This document shows, one piece after another, positions 8,189 through 16,906 of a stretch of 64,000 nt of DNA. Location: NCBI GenBank assembly GCA_963788285.1, contig CAWBGB010000019.1:1-64000 (forward strand), in the 5' to 3' direction. The DNA is from Alicyclobacillus_A sp963788285. Its GTDB lineage: Bacteria; Bacillota; Bacilli; Alicyclobacillales; Alicyclobacillaceae. The translations under genes and the position numbers were made by a program. Numbering within the stretch: position 1 is the first letter of the stretch; every line of letters starts with the position of its first letter. The notes beneath the pieces are model-generated. The model saw only the letters and a program-made list of their open reading frames with translations. It had not been told where the DNA came from and searched no databases.

Positions 8189-9466
8189 TTAAGCCGCTTC
8201 CGACGTCGCCGTTTCAACCTTGAATATCTCGTTCTTTCGAGCCATCGCCACCAGAATGCGGGCCAGTTTCCGGATCAGTTTCATGACCGATTGCATCTTC
8301 ATCATCCCCTTGGTTTCCACGTTGTATTTGTGCCACGTCCTGAAGGAAGCATTATGCTTGAGCAGGTGGATCACGGCGAGGTAGAGTTGTTTTCTCAGTC
8401 TGGAATTGCCTCGTTTGGAAAGCTTGATTTGGCCTTTATACTTGCCAGAGCTCTTCTCCGCAAGGTTGAACCCTGCCATACGCAGCAGTTGGTTTCCGTG
8501 GTTCAGCTTAGACAGGTCTCCGGCAAATGCTAGGATGGATGCACATAAAACTGGGGGCAATCCTATCGTTTGCAGTACGTCTGTCGCAGGTGCCTCCGGG
8601 AGTAAGGCTCGCATCTTCTCCTCCACTTCCTGACGAGCCTGGTAGGTACGCTCATAGTCCTCCAGCAGCCGCTCTAGTGCCCATTTGGCCTCATCCAGGG
8701 CGTCTTTACTGCCAATGCTTCTGTTGGCTGCTTGGAGCAGTTCAGCCGCCTTCTTCATCCCCCTCGTGCCACTGGGTCTGCGCATCCCTTGCTTAGCCCA
8801 TCTATCGATGACTTCCTCCACAGAAAGTCCCTGCAATTCTCCTGGAGTTGGGCACTGATGGAGTGTGGCTAGGGAACGGGGAACAAAAGGATCTTTGAAG
8901 ACCGTGAGGTACTCCGGAAAATAGGTATCCAGCCAGCCGTGTATCCGGTTCTTAATACGAGTGAGATCCCGGTCTATCCGGTCACGGACTTTCGCCAAAA
9001 AGTTGAGGCGTTGGAAGAGCGGGTCCTTACGGTCATATGGAGTGTAATACCCACGCCCTATGAGGTCTGCGATGATCTCCGCATCCTTAGGATCACTCTT
9101 GGAGGGCGTATTATCACGGTTCTCCTTGTTGCGCTTTGTGGTGGCCGGATTCACCAGTACAACCTGAATACCTCTGTCTACCAACCAGTTGGCTAGGTTG
9201 GAAAAGTAGTGTCCAGTGGACTCCATTCCTACGATGAAGTCATTCATGTGGTGCTGTCTCTGTAATTGCTTAATGGTGTGTAGCAGGTGCTCGAAGCCAC
9301 TCTGAGAGTTGTTAAATCGGATCGGTCGACGATTAAGGATTCGTCCCCGAAAGTCCGCAGTCTGTGCGACATGCCTATCTTTGGCGATATCCACGCCGAC
9401 AACTAAAGTACGTACAGTAACCCTGTCCACACGTTGATTCAAAGTAGCCATTGCGTTAAGCTTCAT
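8189..9466 (-). CDS. IS110-family transposase
   Basis: A 425-residue transposase. LVVGVDIAKDRHVAQ at the N-terminus, VGMESTGHYF and SDPKDAEIIADL give the acidic DEDD domain of IS110-type transposases; the C-terminal part (LPPVLCASILAFAGDL, MAGFNL, SKRGNSRLRKQLY) is the transposase_20 domain with the catalytic Ser region. The ATG at 9466 is chosen because GAGGAGGCG lies 8 nt upstream; the frame is open 27 codons further without a ribosome site. IS110 elements lack clear terminal inverted repeats, so the outer ends cannot be placed. The gene looks intact. Confidence 0.92.
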   Translation of the reverse strand: MKLNAMATLNQRVDRVTVRTLVVGVDIAKDRHVAQTADFRGRILNRRPIRFNNSQSGFEHLLHTIKQLQRQHHMNDFIVGMESTGHYFSNLANWLVDRGIQVVLVNPATTKRNKENRDNTPSKSDPKDAEIIADLIGRGYYTPYDRKDPLFQRLNFLAKVRDRIDRDLTRIKNRIHGWLDTYFPEYLTVFKDPFVPRSLATLHQCPTPGELQGLSVEEVIDRWAKQGMRRPSGTRGMKKAAELLQAANRSIGSKDALDEAKWALERLLEDYERTYQARQEVEEKMRALLPEAPATDVLQTIGLPPVLCASILAFAGDLSKLNHGNQLLRMAGFNLAEKSSGKYKGQIKLSKRGNSRLRKQLYLAVIHLLKHNASFRTWHKYNVETKGMMKMQSVMKLIRKLARILVAMARKNEIFKVETATSEAA

Positions 9467-9915
9467 ATGAAGCGCCTCCTCGTTGGGTTTTAAGGGCTCT
9501 TGACCCGTCGCACACCCATCGTACCGGAGGCGTTTTGATTTGGACAAACCTCAAAAATTAGCGTTAACAGGACTGATAGAAAGTGGATTTTTACGAAGGA
9601 ACCTTGGTTCAACGACCGAGGTTCTTAAATGTCCTCAGGCGCTGAACGAAATTTCGATTATGGACTGAAATCTCGCGTGTACGAATGAAATGGTCCTCTA
9701 AGGACACGCTACAAAGCGTGTAAAAAGCCATTCAGGACGAGTACCGAACAGAGATCAAATTTTGAAACAGGCAAAGACATCTGCGACTGTGGGTAAAGCA
9801 CTTATCTACGGGGTCTTTGACCTGTACCTTCATTAATCCCGAACCCTCCTATTACTTGGCATTGTTCAGGAGAAGGGGGAGGATTAGATATAACTTACTC
9901 TTACGGAGATACAAC
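9467..9915. other. Intergenic, no gene seen
   Basis: Upstream sequence of the IS110-type gene followed by unassigned sequence. The reading frame of the next gene is open upstream to 9817, but those residues look unlike the family and lack a ribosome site. Confidence 0.4.
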
Positions 9916-10917
9916 GTGGATAATGTAAAGACGTTCTTGAATAAAACGGCGGTCGTTTGGAAAACGGCCATTGCATCAACCTTGTCATGGGAAGTCGCTA
10001 CGTGGACAGGCTCTAAACATCCGTATTTAGCGCCGCTTACGGTAATTCTGTGTCTTCAGGTGACCGTTGATCAGTCAATTCGGTTTGCCGTTCAGCGAGT
10101 GATTGGTACTAGTCTCGGTGTACTTTTGACAGTGTTTATCGCTGATTATATCGGTGTAGGTGGTTGGAGGCTCGGTCTTTTCTTGCTTGTCGGAATCGCA
10201 ATAGCGAAGTGGCTAAAGCTAAGCGACAAAGTAATCCATCAAGTGGCTCTGAGTGTTTTGTTTGTCTTATATTTTGAAAGTCAATCCCACGGCTACGCAC
10301 TTGACCGACTTAAAGACACAGTAATCGGTGCAGTGGTTGGTATTCTAGCGGTGATGTTGTTGTTGCCCCCAGACTTTACAAAGAATGCGGTACAATCGTT
10401 CGAGATGTTTGCCGAACATTTATCAGTTGGTCTTGAAAACTTGTCAAAATGGCTGGAGAACGGCTGCCCCGCGAGGCAAGGAAAGGTCATTCTTGGTCAA
10501 ACGAAAACATTACTCGACGAACTGCATAAATCGCTTGCCGAATTTACGCGTGCCTTCGAGAGTGTCAGATCCAATCCGTATGCCATAAAAAAACATTCTG
10601 CATTAGACAAATACCATAAGCAATTCATCTGCCTTCAACAAGTATATGTTCATTTTCTAACGGCATCCCAAACACTAATAGAATGGTCCGAGACGGGGAC
10701 GCTTACATCGGGCGACCAGGCGTTATGGGCAAAGAACATGTTGGTTTTAGCGTCCTACATCAAGGGCTGGAAGGTCGCAATTGCCACGGACACACAGCCG
10801 GCACAACCACCGAAACTAACCATTCAGTTTCCGGAAGAGATCGAAAAGTACCGTTATCCACTCGCGATCTACACTGAGGTGTTACACTTACTCCAAGATC
10901 TGCGGCCGTTTTCATAA
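9916..10917 (+). CDS. Aromatic acid exporter (ArAE/FUSC-like) family membrane protein
   Basis: A protein of about 333 residues from the GTG chosen here (ACGGAGAT upstream). The first half contains four to six hydrophobic segments (for example YLAPLTVILCLQVTV, GVLLTVFIADYIGVGG and GAVVGILAVMLLLPP), the pattern of the ArAE_1/FUSC N-terminal membrane domain; the PYLAPLTVIL and HQVALSVLFVL stretches are characteristic. The second half is a soluble helical cytoplasmic domain. Family members are thought to export aromatic carboxylic acids, but substrates are rarely proven. It lies downstream and convergent to the molybdenum hydroxylase operon, with no clear link. Confidence 0.75.
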   Translation: MDNVKTFLNKTAVVWKTAIASTLSWEVATWTGSKHPYLAPLTVILCLQVTVDQSIRFAVQRVIGTSLGVLLTVFIADYIGVGGWRLGLFLLVGIAIAKWLKLSDKVIHQVALSVLFVLYFESQSHGYALDRLKDTVIGAVVGILAVMLLLPPDFTKNAVQSFEMFAEHLSVGLENLSKWLENGCPARQGKVILGQTKTLLDELHKSLAEFTRAFESVRSNPYAIKKHSALDKYHKQFICLQQVYVHFLTASQTLIEWSETGTLTSGDQALWAKNMLVLASYIKGWKVAIATDTQPAQPPKLTIQFPEEIEKYRYPLAIYTEVLHLLQDLRPFS

Positions 10918-11102
10918 CGACGTACTCTTAGACAGAAATGCCTTCCTCAAGGTGAGTAATTGGTTCGGTATTTCCGCGGCTACGAATGGTTGCTCCGCAA
11001 GCAAAATCATTCTGCCCGCATCGGTCATACAGTGGTCCCGTCTCGGTGTGCGTATACGTGGCACGAACACATATGTGAGAAAAATTCCACGTATTTTTAA
11101 CC

Positions 11103-11597
11103 TCAACCATCCGATTCATCGGAGCGCTGTTGGGATAGTACTGACTTGACAGCGGCTTCAATTTCTTCGTAACCCGTACATCTGCAGATATTCGATTCTA
11201 ACCACTCCTGGATGACCTCGTCGTTTGCATCGGGATGAATATTGGCCAACGCGTGGCAATTCATGATAAATCCAGGCGTACAGTAGCCGCACTGAAACGC
11301 CCATTGTTCCAAAAATGCGTTTTGTATTGGTGTATCCTTCAATCCTTCGATAGTTGTGATTTGTTGGTTCACAGCTTCGGCTGCCAACATGATGCAAGAC
11401 TTCATCGGCCAACCGTCAATGAGTACCGTGCAGCTACCGCAGTCTCCGTTCTCACAACCTGGCTTTGCCCCAGTCAATCCGAGTACTTCTCGAAGAACAC
11501 GTAACAGCGTGTCGGACGGCCTAATCACAACATTCCTCATTTCGTTGTTTACGAGGAGATCGATACTTACCTTCGGGATTCGAGGAATCGCCATCAT
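11103..11597 (-). CDS. Molybdenum hydroxylase, 2Fe-2S small subunit
   Basis: A 164-residue iron-sulphur subunit of the xanthine dehydrogenase/CO dehydrogenase family. The plant-type ferredoxin cluster uses Cys48, Cys53, Cys56 and Cys68 (GCENGDCGSCTVLIDG); the second 2Fe-2S cluster uses Cys103, Cys106, Cys138 and Cys140 (CGYCTPG and CRCTGY). All eight ligands are present, so it should pass electrons from the Mo centre to the FAD subunit. Its ATG overlaps the TAA of the FAD subunit gene (TAATG), showing translational coupling. It is the last gene of the three-gene operon. Confidence 0.93.
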   Translation of the reverse strand: MMAIPRIPKVSIDLLVNNEMRNVVIRPSDTLLRVLREVLGLTGAKPGCENGDCGSCTVLIDGWPMKSCIMLAAEAVNQQITTIEGLKDTPIQNAFLEQWAFQCGYCTPGFIMNCHALANIHPDANDEVIQEWLESNICRCTGYEEIEAAVKSVLSQQRSDESDG

Positions 11598-12430
11598 TAC
11601 ACCTCTTCCAGGGCTGTCAACACATCGAGCAAGGTGTTCTTTAATACAAAAGCTCGGTATTCTGCCGAAGCTTCCGTATTGTGTAGCAAAGGCGCTGGTA
11701 GATGCTGAACAGCCCGTTCGATTCTGGTCTCCAAGGGTGTCAGCCTGTCGTTCAATATGGTTTCGATTTGATGAGAGCGGAAAGGAAACGCGCACACACC
11801 ACTGAAGGCTACCCGAAACAAGTGCTCCTTTTTCATTGCGGCTATCGTCACAACAGGATATCCAACCGAACCAATTCTTCTCTTCTTTACAGCTACAAAA
11901 GGAAGTTTCGTGTAATCAGAATCGGTATGAACCTGTACCACAAATTCTCCTCTTTGCAAGCGCATTCTTTTTTTAAAGATCTCGTGAATCGGTTTTTTAT
12001 TGATACCAGACGGACCCGCAATAACGATGTCGCTATCGGCTAGCAAGAACGCTAACACAGCCTCCCTGAAGATAGTTCGACCACAGATGTTCCCACCAAC
12101 GGTAATTTTGTTTCTCGCTGTTTGGTCTGCGGCCTCACTACTAGTTCTGCTCAACAGGGGGAAGAGGCTTTCCTCGGATATTCGAGTCAGTGTTACCGCT
12201 GAGCCGACCAAAAGTTTATGGTTCTGATACGCAAAGACATTGCATTCTGGAATCCCCTTGATGTCAATCACTGCCTCAGTGTATATTTGATTGATTCTTG
12301 CCAAGGTAATGATTTCCGTTCCGCCTCCGTAATACAATGGATTTCTTCCTTGTTGGAACAAATCTTGGAACAGATAAATCGCTTCGGGGATGGAAGTGGC
12401 CTTGTAATATTCAAATTCGAAAGGAATCAC
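11597..12430 (-). CDS. Molybdenum hydroxylase, FAD-binding medium subunit
   Basis: A 277-residue subunit with the PCMH-type FAD fold of CoxM/XdhB proteins: NPLYYGGGTEI in the first 45 residues resembles the AGGT(D/E)L pyrophosphate-binding motif, and TVGGNIC (near residue 110) is the second FAD motif. The C-terminal CO_deh_flav_C part follows (SVGYPVVTIAA). It begins inside the last codons of the large subunit gene (overlap of about 20 nt) and overlaps the small subunit by one base, so the three are one transcript in the order large, FAD, iron-sulphur. Confidence 0.9.
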   Translation of the reverse strand: MIPFEFEYYKATSIPEAIYLFQDLFQQGRNPLYYGGGTEIITLARINQIYTEAVIDIKGIPECNVFAYQNHKLLVGSAVTLTRISEESLFPLLSRTSSEAADQTARNKITVGGNICGRTIFREAVLAFLLADSDIVIAGPSGINKKPIHEIFKKRMRLQRGEFVVQVHTDSDYTKLPFVAVKKRRIGSVGYPVVTIAAMKKEHLFRVAFSGVCAFPFRSHQIETILNDRLTPLETRIERAVQHLPAPLLHNTEASAEYRAFVLKNTLLDVLTALEEV

Positions 12431-14759
12431 CAGTGTTCTCCTTTTTTACTCTCCATATAGCTTCTGGAGTAAGTGGTAACCGGTTCAGTGCAATTCCCGT
12501 AGCAAGGGATAAACTATTCGCTAAAGCTGCCGGCATTCCGATGACTCCATGCTCACCAATTCCTCGTAAGCCGTATGGTGCTTCAGAGTGCGGGGTTTCT
12601 ACGAAATCAACCAAGTACTCCGGATGATCTCCATATCTGTAATCTTTATATGTTCGAAATTGTGGATTTTGTATGATCCCGGATTCGTTGTACAGGAATG
12701 CTTCTCTACTAGCAAAACTGAGTCCCATACTCATTCCCCCCGTAATCTGTCCTCGTGCTGCGGTGGGGTTCATCACTTTTCCGGCGTCAACCACTGCGGA
12801 AGCCCTGACAACTCGGTAGGTAAAGTCCTCCGTATCAAACTCTACCTCCACGGCTTGAGCGCCCACGCCCCACTCGGGGCCTGGGTTTCCTTTCCCCGTT
12901 TCCGGATCCAGTGGTGTTAAATCTCTCATGGTATAACTACCTCGGCCAATCACCTGTGATCCAATCGTATTTCCATTTGGCAACCTGTAACCATAAGCAA
13001 TTTCTGAGATATGTACACCAATTTGTGGGTTGTCCTTTTGATAGACTCTTCCGAAACCAATTTCGAGATCATCTGCCGAACACCCTAACACAACGGAAGC
13101 GATGCGTAGAAGCTGACGAATCGCATCATCAGCCGCCGCCAATACAGCCCGGCCGACTAAGAGTGTGCTCCGGCTCGCAACCGTTTTCCATTGCTCCGGG
13201 CATGTGTCTGTGTTCACCTCCATTTCTACATGAACTTGATCCACGTTTATTTTCATTCTTTCGGCCACGATTTGACCTAGGACGGTTTTGGTACCTTGGC
13301 CAATCTCCACCGCTCCGCACACAAGGCGAGCGCTGCCATCCCGGTTTAAAAGCAGTACCGCACCGGCGCCGGCATCCGTCGGTGTACTGGAGTTTTTCCA
13401 AAAACAAGAAATCCCTTTTGTCCTTACTTTGCGGCCTTCAACCACGACCTGAGACTCGTCATCCCATCGAATTAATCGCTTTAGTGTATCGATACATTGA
13501 GCGAGATTACCAACATTGCTCGTAGTAAGTACTGTCTGAGTTGGTGTTGTATCTCCCGGACCAATCGCATTTTGTCTTCGCATCGTCAAGGGATCAAGAT
13601 TCAGGCGCCTAGCGAGGATGTCCATAGCTCGTTCAATGACAAAGGTTAGTTCCGGGTGTCCAAACCCCCGAAAAGAGGTAGCGTAAGGGTGGTTGGTGTA
13701 CATGCAAAGCGAATCACAATGCACGTTGTCAATTCGGTACGGACCTGTGCAGTCTTGAGCGGCCGCCCGAGTGATAATTGCCGCCCGATCCGAGTAAGCG
13801 CCGCCGTCAAACAAATACGCGATTTCCGCTGCCACGATGTTTCCCTGTTTGGTAGCTCCCAGCTTCACTTTTGCGTCCAGTCCGATATGCACAGGCGAGG
13901 TGATGAAATCCTCTTCGCGACTGTTAACCAATTTAACTTTTCTTCCCCCAACTGCTTTGGACGCTAAATACGCAATGAATTCAAGCTGTACGGGCGCTTT
14001 ACCACCGAAAGCTCCACCTACGAGGGGGGTGTGCACTACCAAGTGACTTGGATCAATAGAAAAAAACAGGCTCAGCATATCTCGAATGATGTAAGGGGAC
14101 TGGGATGCGGAGTAGATCTCAACCCGTCCATTTGGCTTGATCTCGGCCGTTACGCATCGGGTTTCCATGGCGGCATGATCGGATTGCGGAATTGATAACG
14201 AAGCTTCGATGGTTACGTCGCTCTCAGCCCAACCCTTTTGCATATCTCCTTTCCGTATCTTTACATGGTTGGCGATATTGGTGCCCGGCACGGGATATAC
14301 TTCTTCAAACCTTTTGTACGATGCCAGGTTTTCGTGAACAAGTGGAGCATGGCTCTGGATAGCTTCAGTGGGGGAGTTCACCACGGGCAGGGGATTGTAC
14401 GCCACATCAACCAGTTTCGCTGCATTCATTGCCTGATATTCGTCGTCAGCCACCACCACTGCTACTGGCTCACCATGGTACCTCACTTTATCAATCGCGA
14501 TGGGTGGCCTGTCTGCTAAAGGACTACCCGTAAGAATCGGGAAGTCTTGCCCGGTGATGACTGCTCGTACGCCAGGTGCCTTCCTTGCTTTTGACGTATC
14601 GATAGATAAGATTGTTCCGTGGGCACAGGAGCTAATAACCATTTTTACATGTAGCAGTCCAACTGTATTGATGTCGTTTGTGTATTTAGCGATCCCAGTC
14701 ACCTTCTCCGATGCCTCTTGCCTTGGGACACTTGTTCCAATGACATGGCATTGTCGCAT
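12411..14759 (-). CDS. Molybdenum hydroxylase, molybdopterin-binding large subunit (xanthine dehydrogenase family)
   Basis: A 782-residue catalytic subunit. The start at 14759 is chosen for the ribosome site TTGGAGGCG six nt upstream; a further ATG six codons upstream is less likely. The N-terminal a/b hammerhead domain spans about 10-120. GGAFGGK (248-254) and FRGFGHPE (363-370) are Mo-cofactor contacts, and GIGEH (733-737) holds the base Glu736 equivalent to the catalytic Glu of xanthine dehydrogenase. The CO dehydrogenase signature (AYRCSFR) is absent. The family hydroxylates purines, N-heterocycles or aldehydes; the exact substrate cannot be read from sequence, and no purine or cofactor genes are adjacent. 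Confidence 0.9.
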   Translation of the reverse strand: MRQCHVIGTSVPRQEASEKVTGIAKYTNDINTVGLLHVKMVISSCAHGTILSIDTSKARKAPGVRAVITGQDFPILTGSPLADRPPIAIDKVRYHGEPVAVVVADDEYQAMNAAKLVDVAYNPLPVVNSPTEAIQSHAPLVHENLASYKRFEEVYPVPGTNIANHVKIRKGDMQKGWAESDVTIEASLSIPQSDHAAMETRCVTAEIKPNGRVEIYSASQSPYIIRDMLSLFFSIDPSHLVVHTPLVGGAFGGKAPVQLEFIAYLASKAVGGRKVKLVNSREEDFITSPVHIGLDAKVKLGATKQGNIVAAEIAYLFDGGAYSDRAAIITRAAAQDCTGPYRIDNVHCDSLCMYTNHPYATSFRGFGHPELTFVIERAMDILARRLNLDPLTMRRQNAIGPGDTTPTQTVLTTSNVGNLAQCIDTLKRLIRWDDESQVVVEGRKVRTKGISCFWKNSSTPTDAGAGAVLLLNRDGSARLVCGAVEIGQGTKTVLGQIVAERMKINVDQVHVEMEVNTDTCPEQWKTVASRSTLLVGRAVLAAADDAIRQLLRIASVVLGCSADDLEIGFGRVYQKDNPQIGVHISEIAYGYRLPNGNTIGSQVIGRGSYTMRDLTPLDPETGKGNPGPEWGVGAQAVEVEFDTEDFTYRVVRASAVVDAGKVMNPTAARGQITGGMSMGLSFASREAFLYNESGIIQNPQFRTYKDYRYGDHPEYLVDFVETPHSEAPYGLRGIGEHGVIGMPAALANSLSLATGIALNRLPLTPEAIWRVKKENTGDSFRI

Positions 14760-14863
14760 GGGCAGCGCCTCCAACACGATGTGTTGTATGGAAGTGTTAT
14801 ATGTGCAACTTCTTTTGTCCTATTCGGTGGTTTTCTATCTTTGTGGTAATCTGTGTTGTCAGT

Positions 14864-14892
14864 TAATTAGAGTACGAACAGTACTCTAATTA
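14864..14892. promoter_or_regulatory. 12-bp inverted repeat upstream of the hydroxylase operon
   Basis: Arms TAATTAGAGTAC (14864-14875) and its complement (14881-14892) are perfect and separated by 5 nt, about 105 bp upstream of the large subunit start. This looks like an operator for a dimeric regulator. Its right arm is part of the 18-bp sequence duplicated by the neighbouring insertion element. Confidence 0.55.
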
Positions 14893-14897
14893 GTACT
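14880..14897. repeat. Left target-site duplication of the IS1182-type element
   Basis: AGTACTCTAATTAGTACT occurs here and, identically, at 16446-16463, directly outside the inverted ends of the element. Confidence 0.85.
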
Positions 14898-16445
14898 CAG
14901 ATTGTCTAGAAAGGGGCGCGTCGATGCCTATTTATCACATGTTTTTGGTCTTTTGAGTTCATATTTTAATTCGCATTCGTGCCAAACGAACGTGACATCG
15001 CCCCTTAACTGGATTGTCTATTCAGATGAAGGGCGATTTTCTTCATGTTCTGGCAGGCTGCCGTCATCAGTGCTTGTTCTAGCACCTTACGCCTGCCTCG
15101 GAACCTTACATATCGGTATCCGTGTAATTGCTTTGCATCTGCGAAACTGCGTTCAATGGTTTCTTTGCGTTTCCTGCACAGATGCTTGCCGGATTTGGTT
15201 AGGCGATTCTCTTGTACTCGCTCTCGACTGTCTTCCCACACATGACGTACGACTATTTTTTGTTGCGATCTTGAACGCGTACACTGTTTCAGCAAACTGC
15301 AGGACCTACAGATCTCTGGGTTGGACTTGTATTCCCAGTAATCTTCACGTCGTACGGTAGGTCTGTCGGTGATTCGCGGGGCAGATATATGAGTTGGTTT
15401 TCGCATCGAACTTGAACTTCCACTTTGGGAGCAGATCTTGCGTCGGATGAAATCGCCGGTACCCAATCACCGCGAAGATTCCCTTTTGCTGCAGTACGTG
15501 ACAGATAGGCATGGAGAGATATCCCGAGTCCAATGCCACAGCCTCTACTTGGAACCCAAAACGTTCCATTTGCCGTTCCAATCGTTCAATGTACGGCACG
15601 GAGTCGTGGACGTTCCCAAGAGTAATATGTACGTCTGCGATAACGTTGTACTTGGCATCCACAGTACGGTTATCAAGGTAGTAGAACCCTTCCGGTTTCC
15701 TTTCTCGGTACATATACCCACTGTCCGGGTCAGTCAGGCTGACCTTAATCTCGCGTTCTTCCGTCACCTCCTCCTCGGTCGTAAGGGCTTTTTTTGGTAT
15801 GCCAGTCTGTCCGCCTCAATCGCTTTGTCGAGTTCACTCAGGTAGTTCTTGGTCCGTTTGTGTATTACTTGAGCTTTAAAGCGATGCTTGTCTGCAGCGT
15901 GGAATCGGTCATAAGGACACGACCAGACACCATCCGGTGTTTCATGGCTTGCAGAACAATCTCGTCAAAGATCTCCTGGAAGATGTTTGAGTCCATAAAG
16001 CGGGTGCAACGGTTGAGACTGATGGTGGTATGGTCTGGAACGCGATCTGTAAGTTTAAGACCGAGAAACCAACGATATGCCACATTCGTGCGAATCTCCT
16101 GTTCCAGTTGACGCTCGGAGCGTATACCGTACAGGTAGCCGATGAAGATCATTTTGAAGAGAATTACGGGATCAATGGGCGGACGACCATTGTCTTCACA
16201 GTAGTATGGACGAACTTTTTCGTGGATGAAGGAGAAGTCGATGTGGCGGTTGATTTTGCGCAACAAGTGATCCTCAGGGACAAGTTCTTCGATGGACACG
16301 AACTCGAATTCAGACTGATGAGAATCGCAAGGACGGTACACGAAGTCACCACCATTATGAATTTTTAAATATATTATGCCATAATTAGATATCTTTGGAC
16401 TTACCAGACACAATTGTAGGCTGCCGAGGGTTTCTCGACAGCCTG
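14898..16445 (-). mobile_element. IS1182-type insertion sequence, 1548 bp
   Basis: Imperfect terminal inverted repeats: the left end reads CAGATTGTCTAGAAAGGGGC and the right end, on the other strand, CAGGCTGTCGAGAAACCCTC (12 of 20 identical). The element is flanked by 18-bp identical direct repeats. It carries one transposase reading region, broken by frameshifts, on the minus strand. The insertion separates the molybdenum hydroxylase promoter region from the hut remnant. Confidence 0.85.
15005..16413 (-). pseudogene. IS1182-family transposase, frameshifted
   Basis: The N-terminal third (from about 16340: YRPCDSHQSEFEF, then LVPEDHLLRKI and RPPIDPVILFKM) reads to a stop at 15865. The DDE core continues in other frames: YLDNRTVDAKYNVIADVHI and VALDSGYLSM (15345-15767), then EICRSCSLLKQC, RKRKETIERSFADAK and YVRFRG (15005-15466). 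All parts of an IS1182-type DDE transposase are present in order, but at least two frameshifts break it, so this copy cannot move by itself unless the shifts are sequence errors or programmed. Confidence 0.85.
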
Positions 16446-16463
16446 AGTACTCTAATTAGTACT
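16446..16463. repeat. Right target-site duplication of the IS1182-type element
   Basis: Identical 18-bp copy of 14880-14897. The sequence is itself largely palindromic (AGTACT at both ends). Confidence 0.85.
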
Positions 16464-16484
16464 GTATGTCCTGTGGAAAATGGC

Positions 16485-16872
16485 ATTTGTGCAAACATAC
16501 CATGGAATCCAGATTCTCGAAGCACGCCATGTCGTCTGAGATGACCGTGCAGCAACTACAGAATACGCAATTGCCACACATCTCGATTTTCGCCTTGAGC
16601 CTGCTTATATTGCGCGGCACGAAAAGCCTATCAAATCTCGAATAAGCTTGAACATATTCTGGCGATTGAATTGATGGCGGCAACACAAGCACTTGACTTT
16701 CACCGCCCGCTCAAGGGTTCACATGTGACAGGAAAAGTAGTTGATTCGTAGTCAAGTTCCCATGCTCGCAGAAGACAGATTTATCTACCCTGACATCATG
16801 TCCATCAAGTATCAAATTCATGAAGGTGAAATTGTCAAAGTTGTGGAAGAATTGATGACGGAAATGAACTGG
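16485..16872 (+). pseudogene. hutH: Histidine ammonia-lyase (hutH) C-terminal remnant
   Basis: HutH removes ammonia from histidine to give urocanate. Only the end of the gene is recognisable: EHILAIELMAATQALDFHRPL in one frame (16650-16715) and VPMLAEDRFIYPDI in another (16756-16797), both matching the HutH C-terminus. The catalytic Ala-Ser-Gly (MIO) region is missing, and the frame is broken at least once. It lies just after the IS1182-type element and directly before the AraC-type regulator and hutU, so the hut locus probably once began here. Confidence 0.75.
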
Positions 16873-16906
16873 CATGATGGAAGACAACAGAGGGAGGCTG
16901 CTCAAA

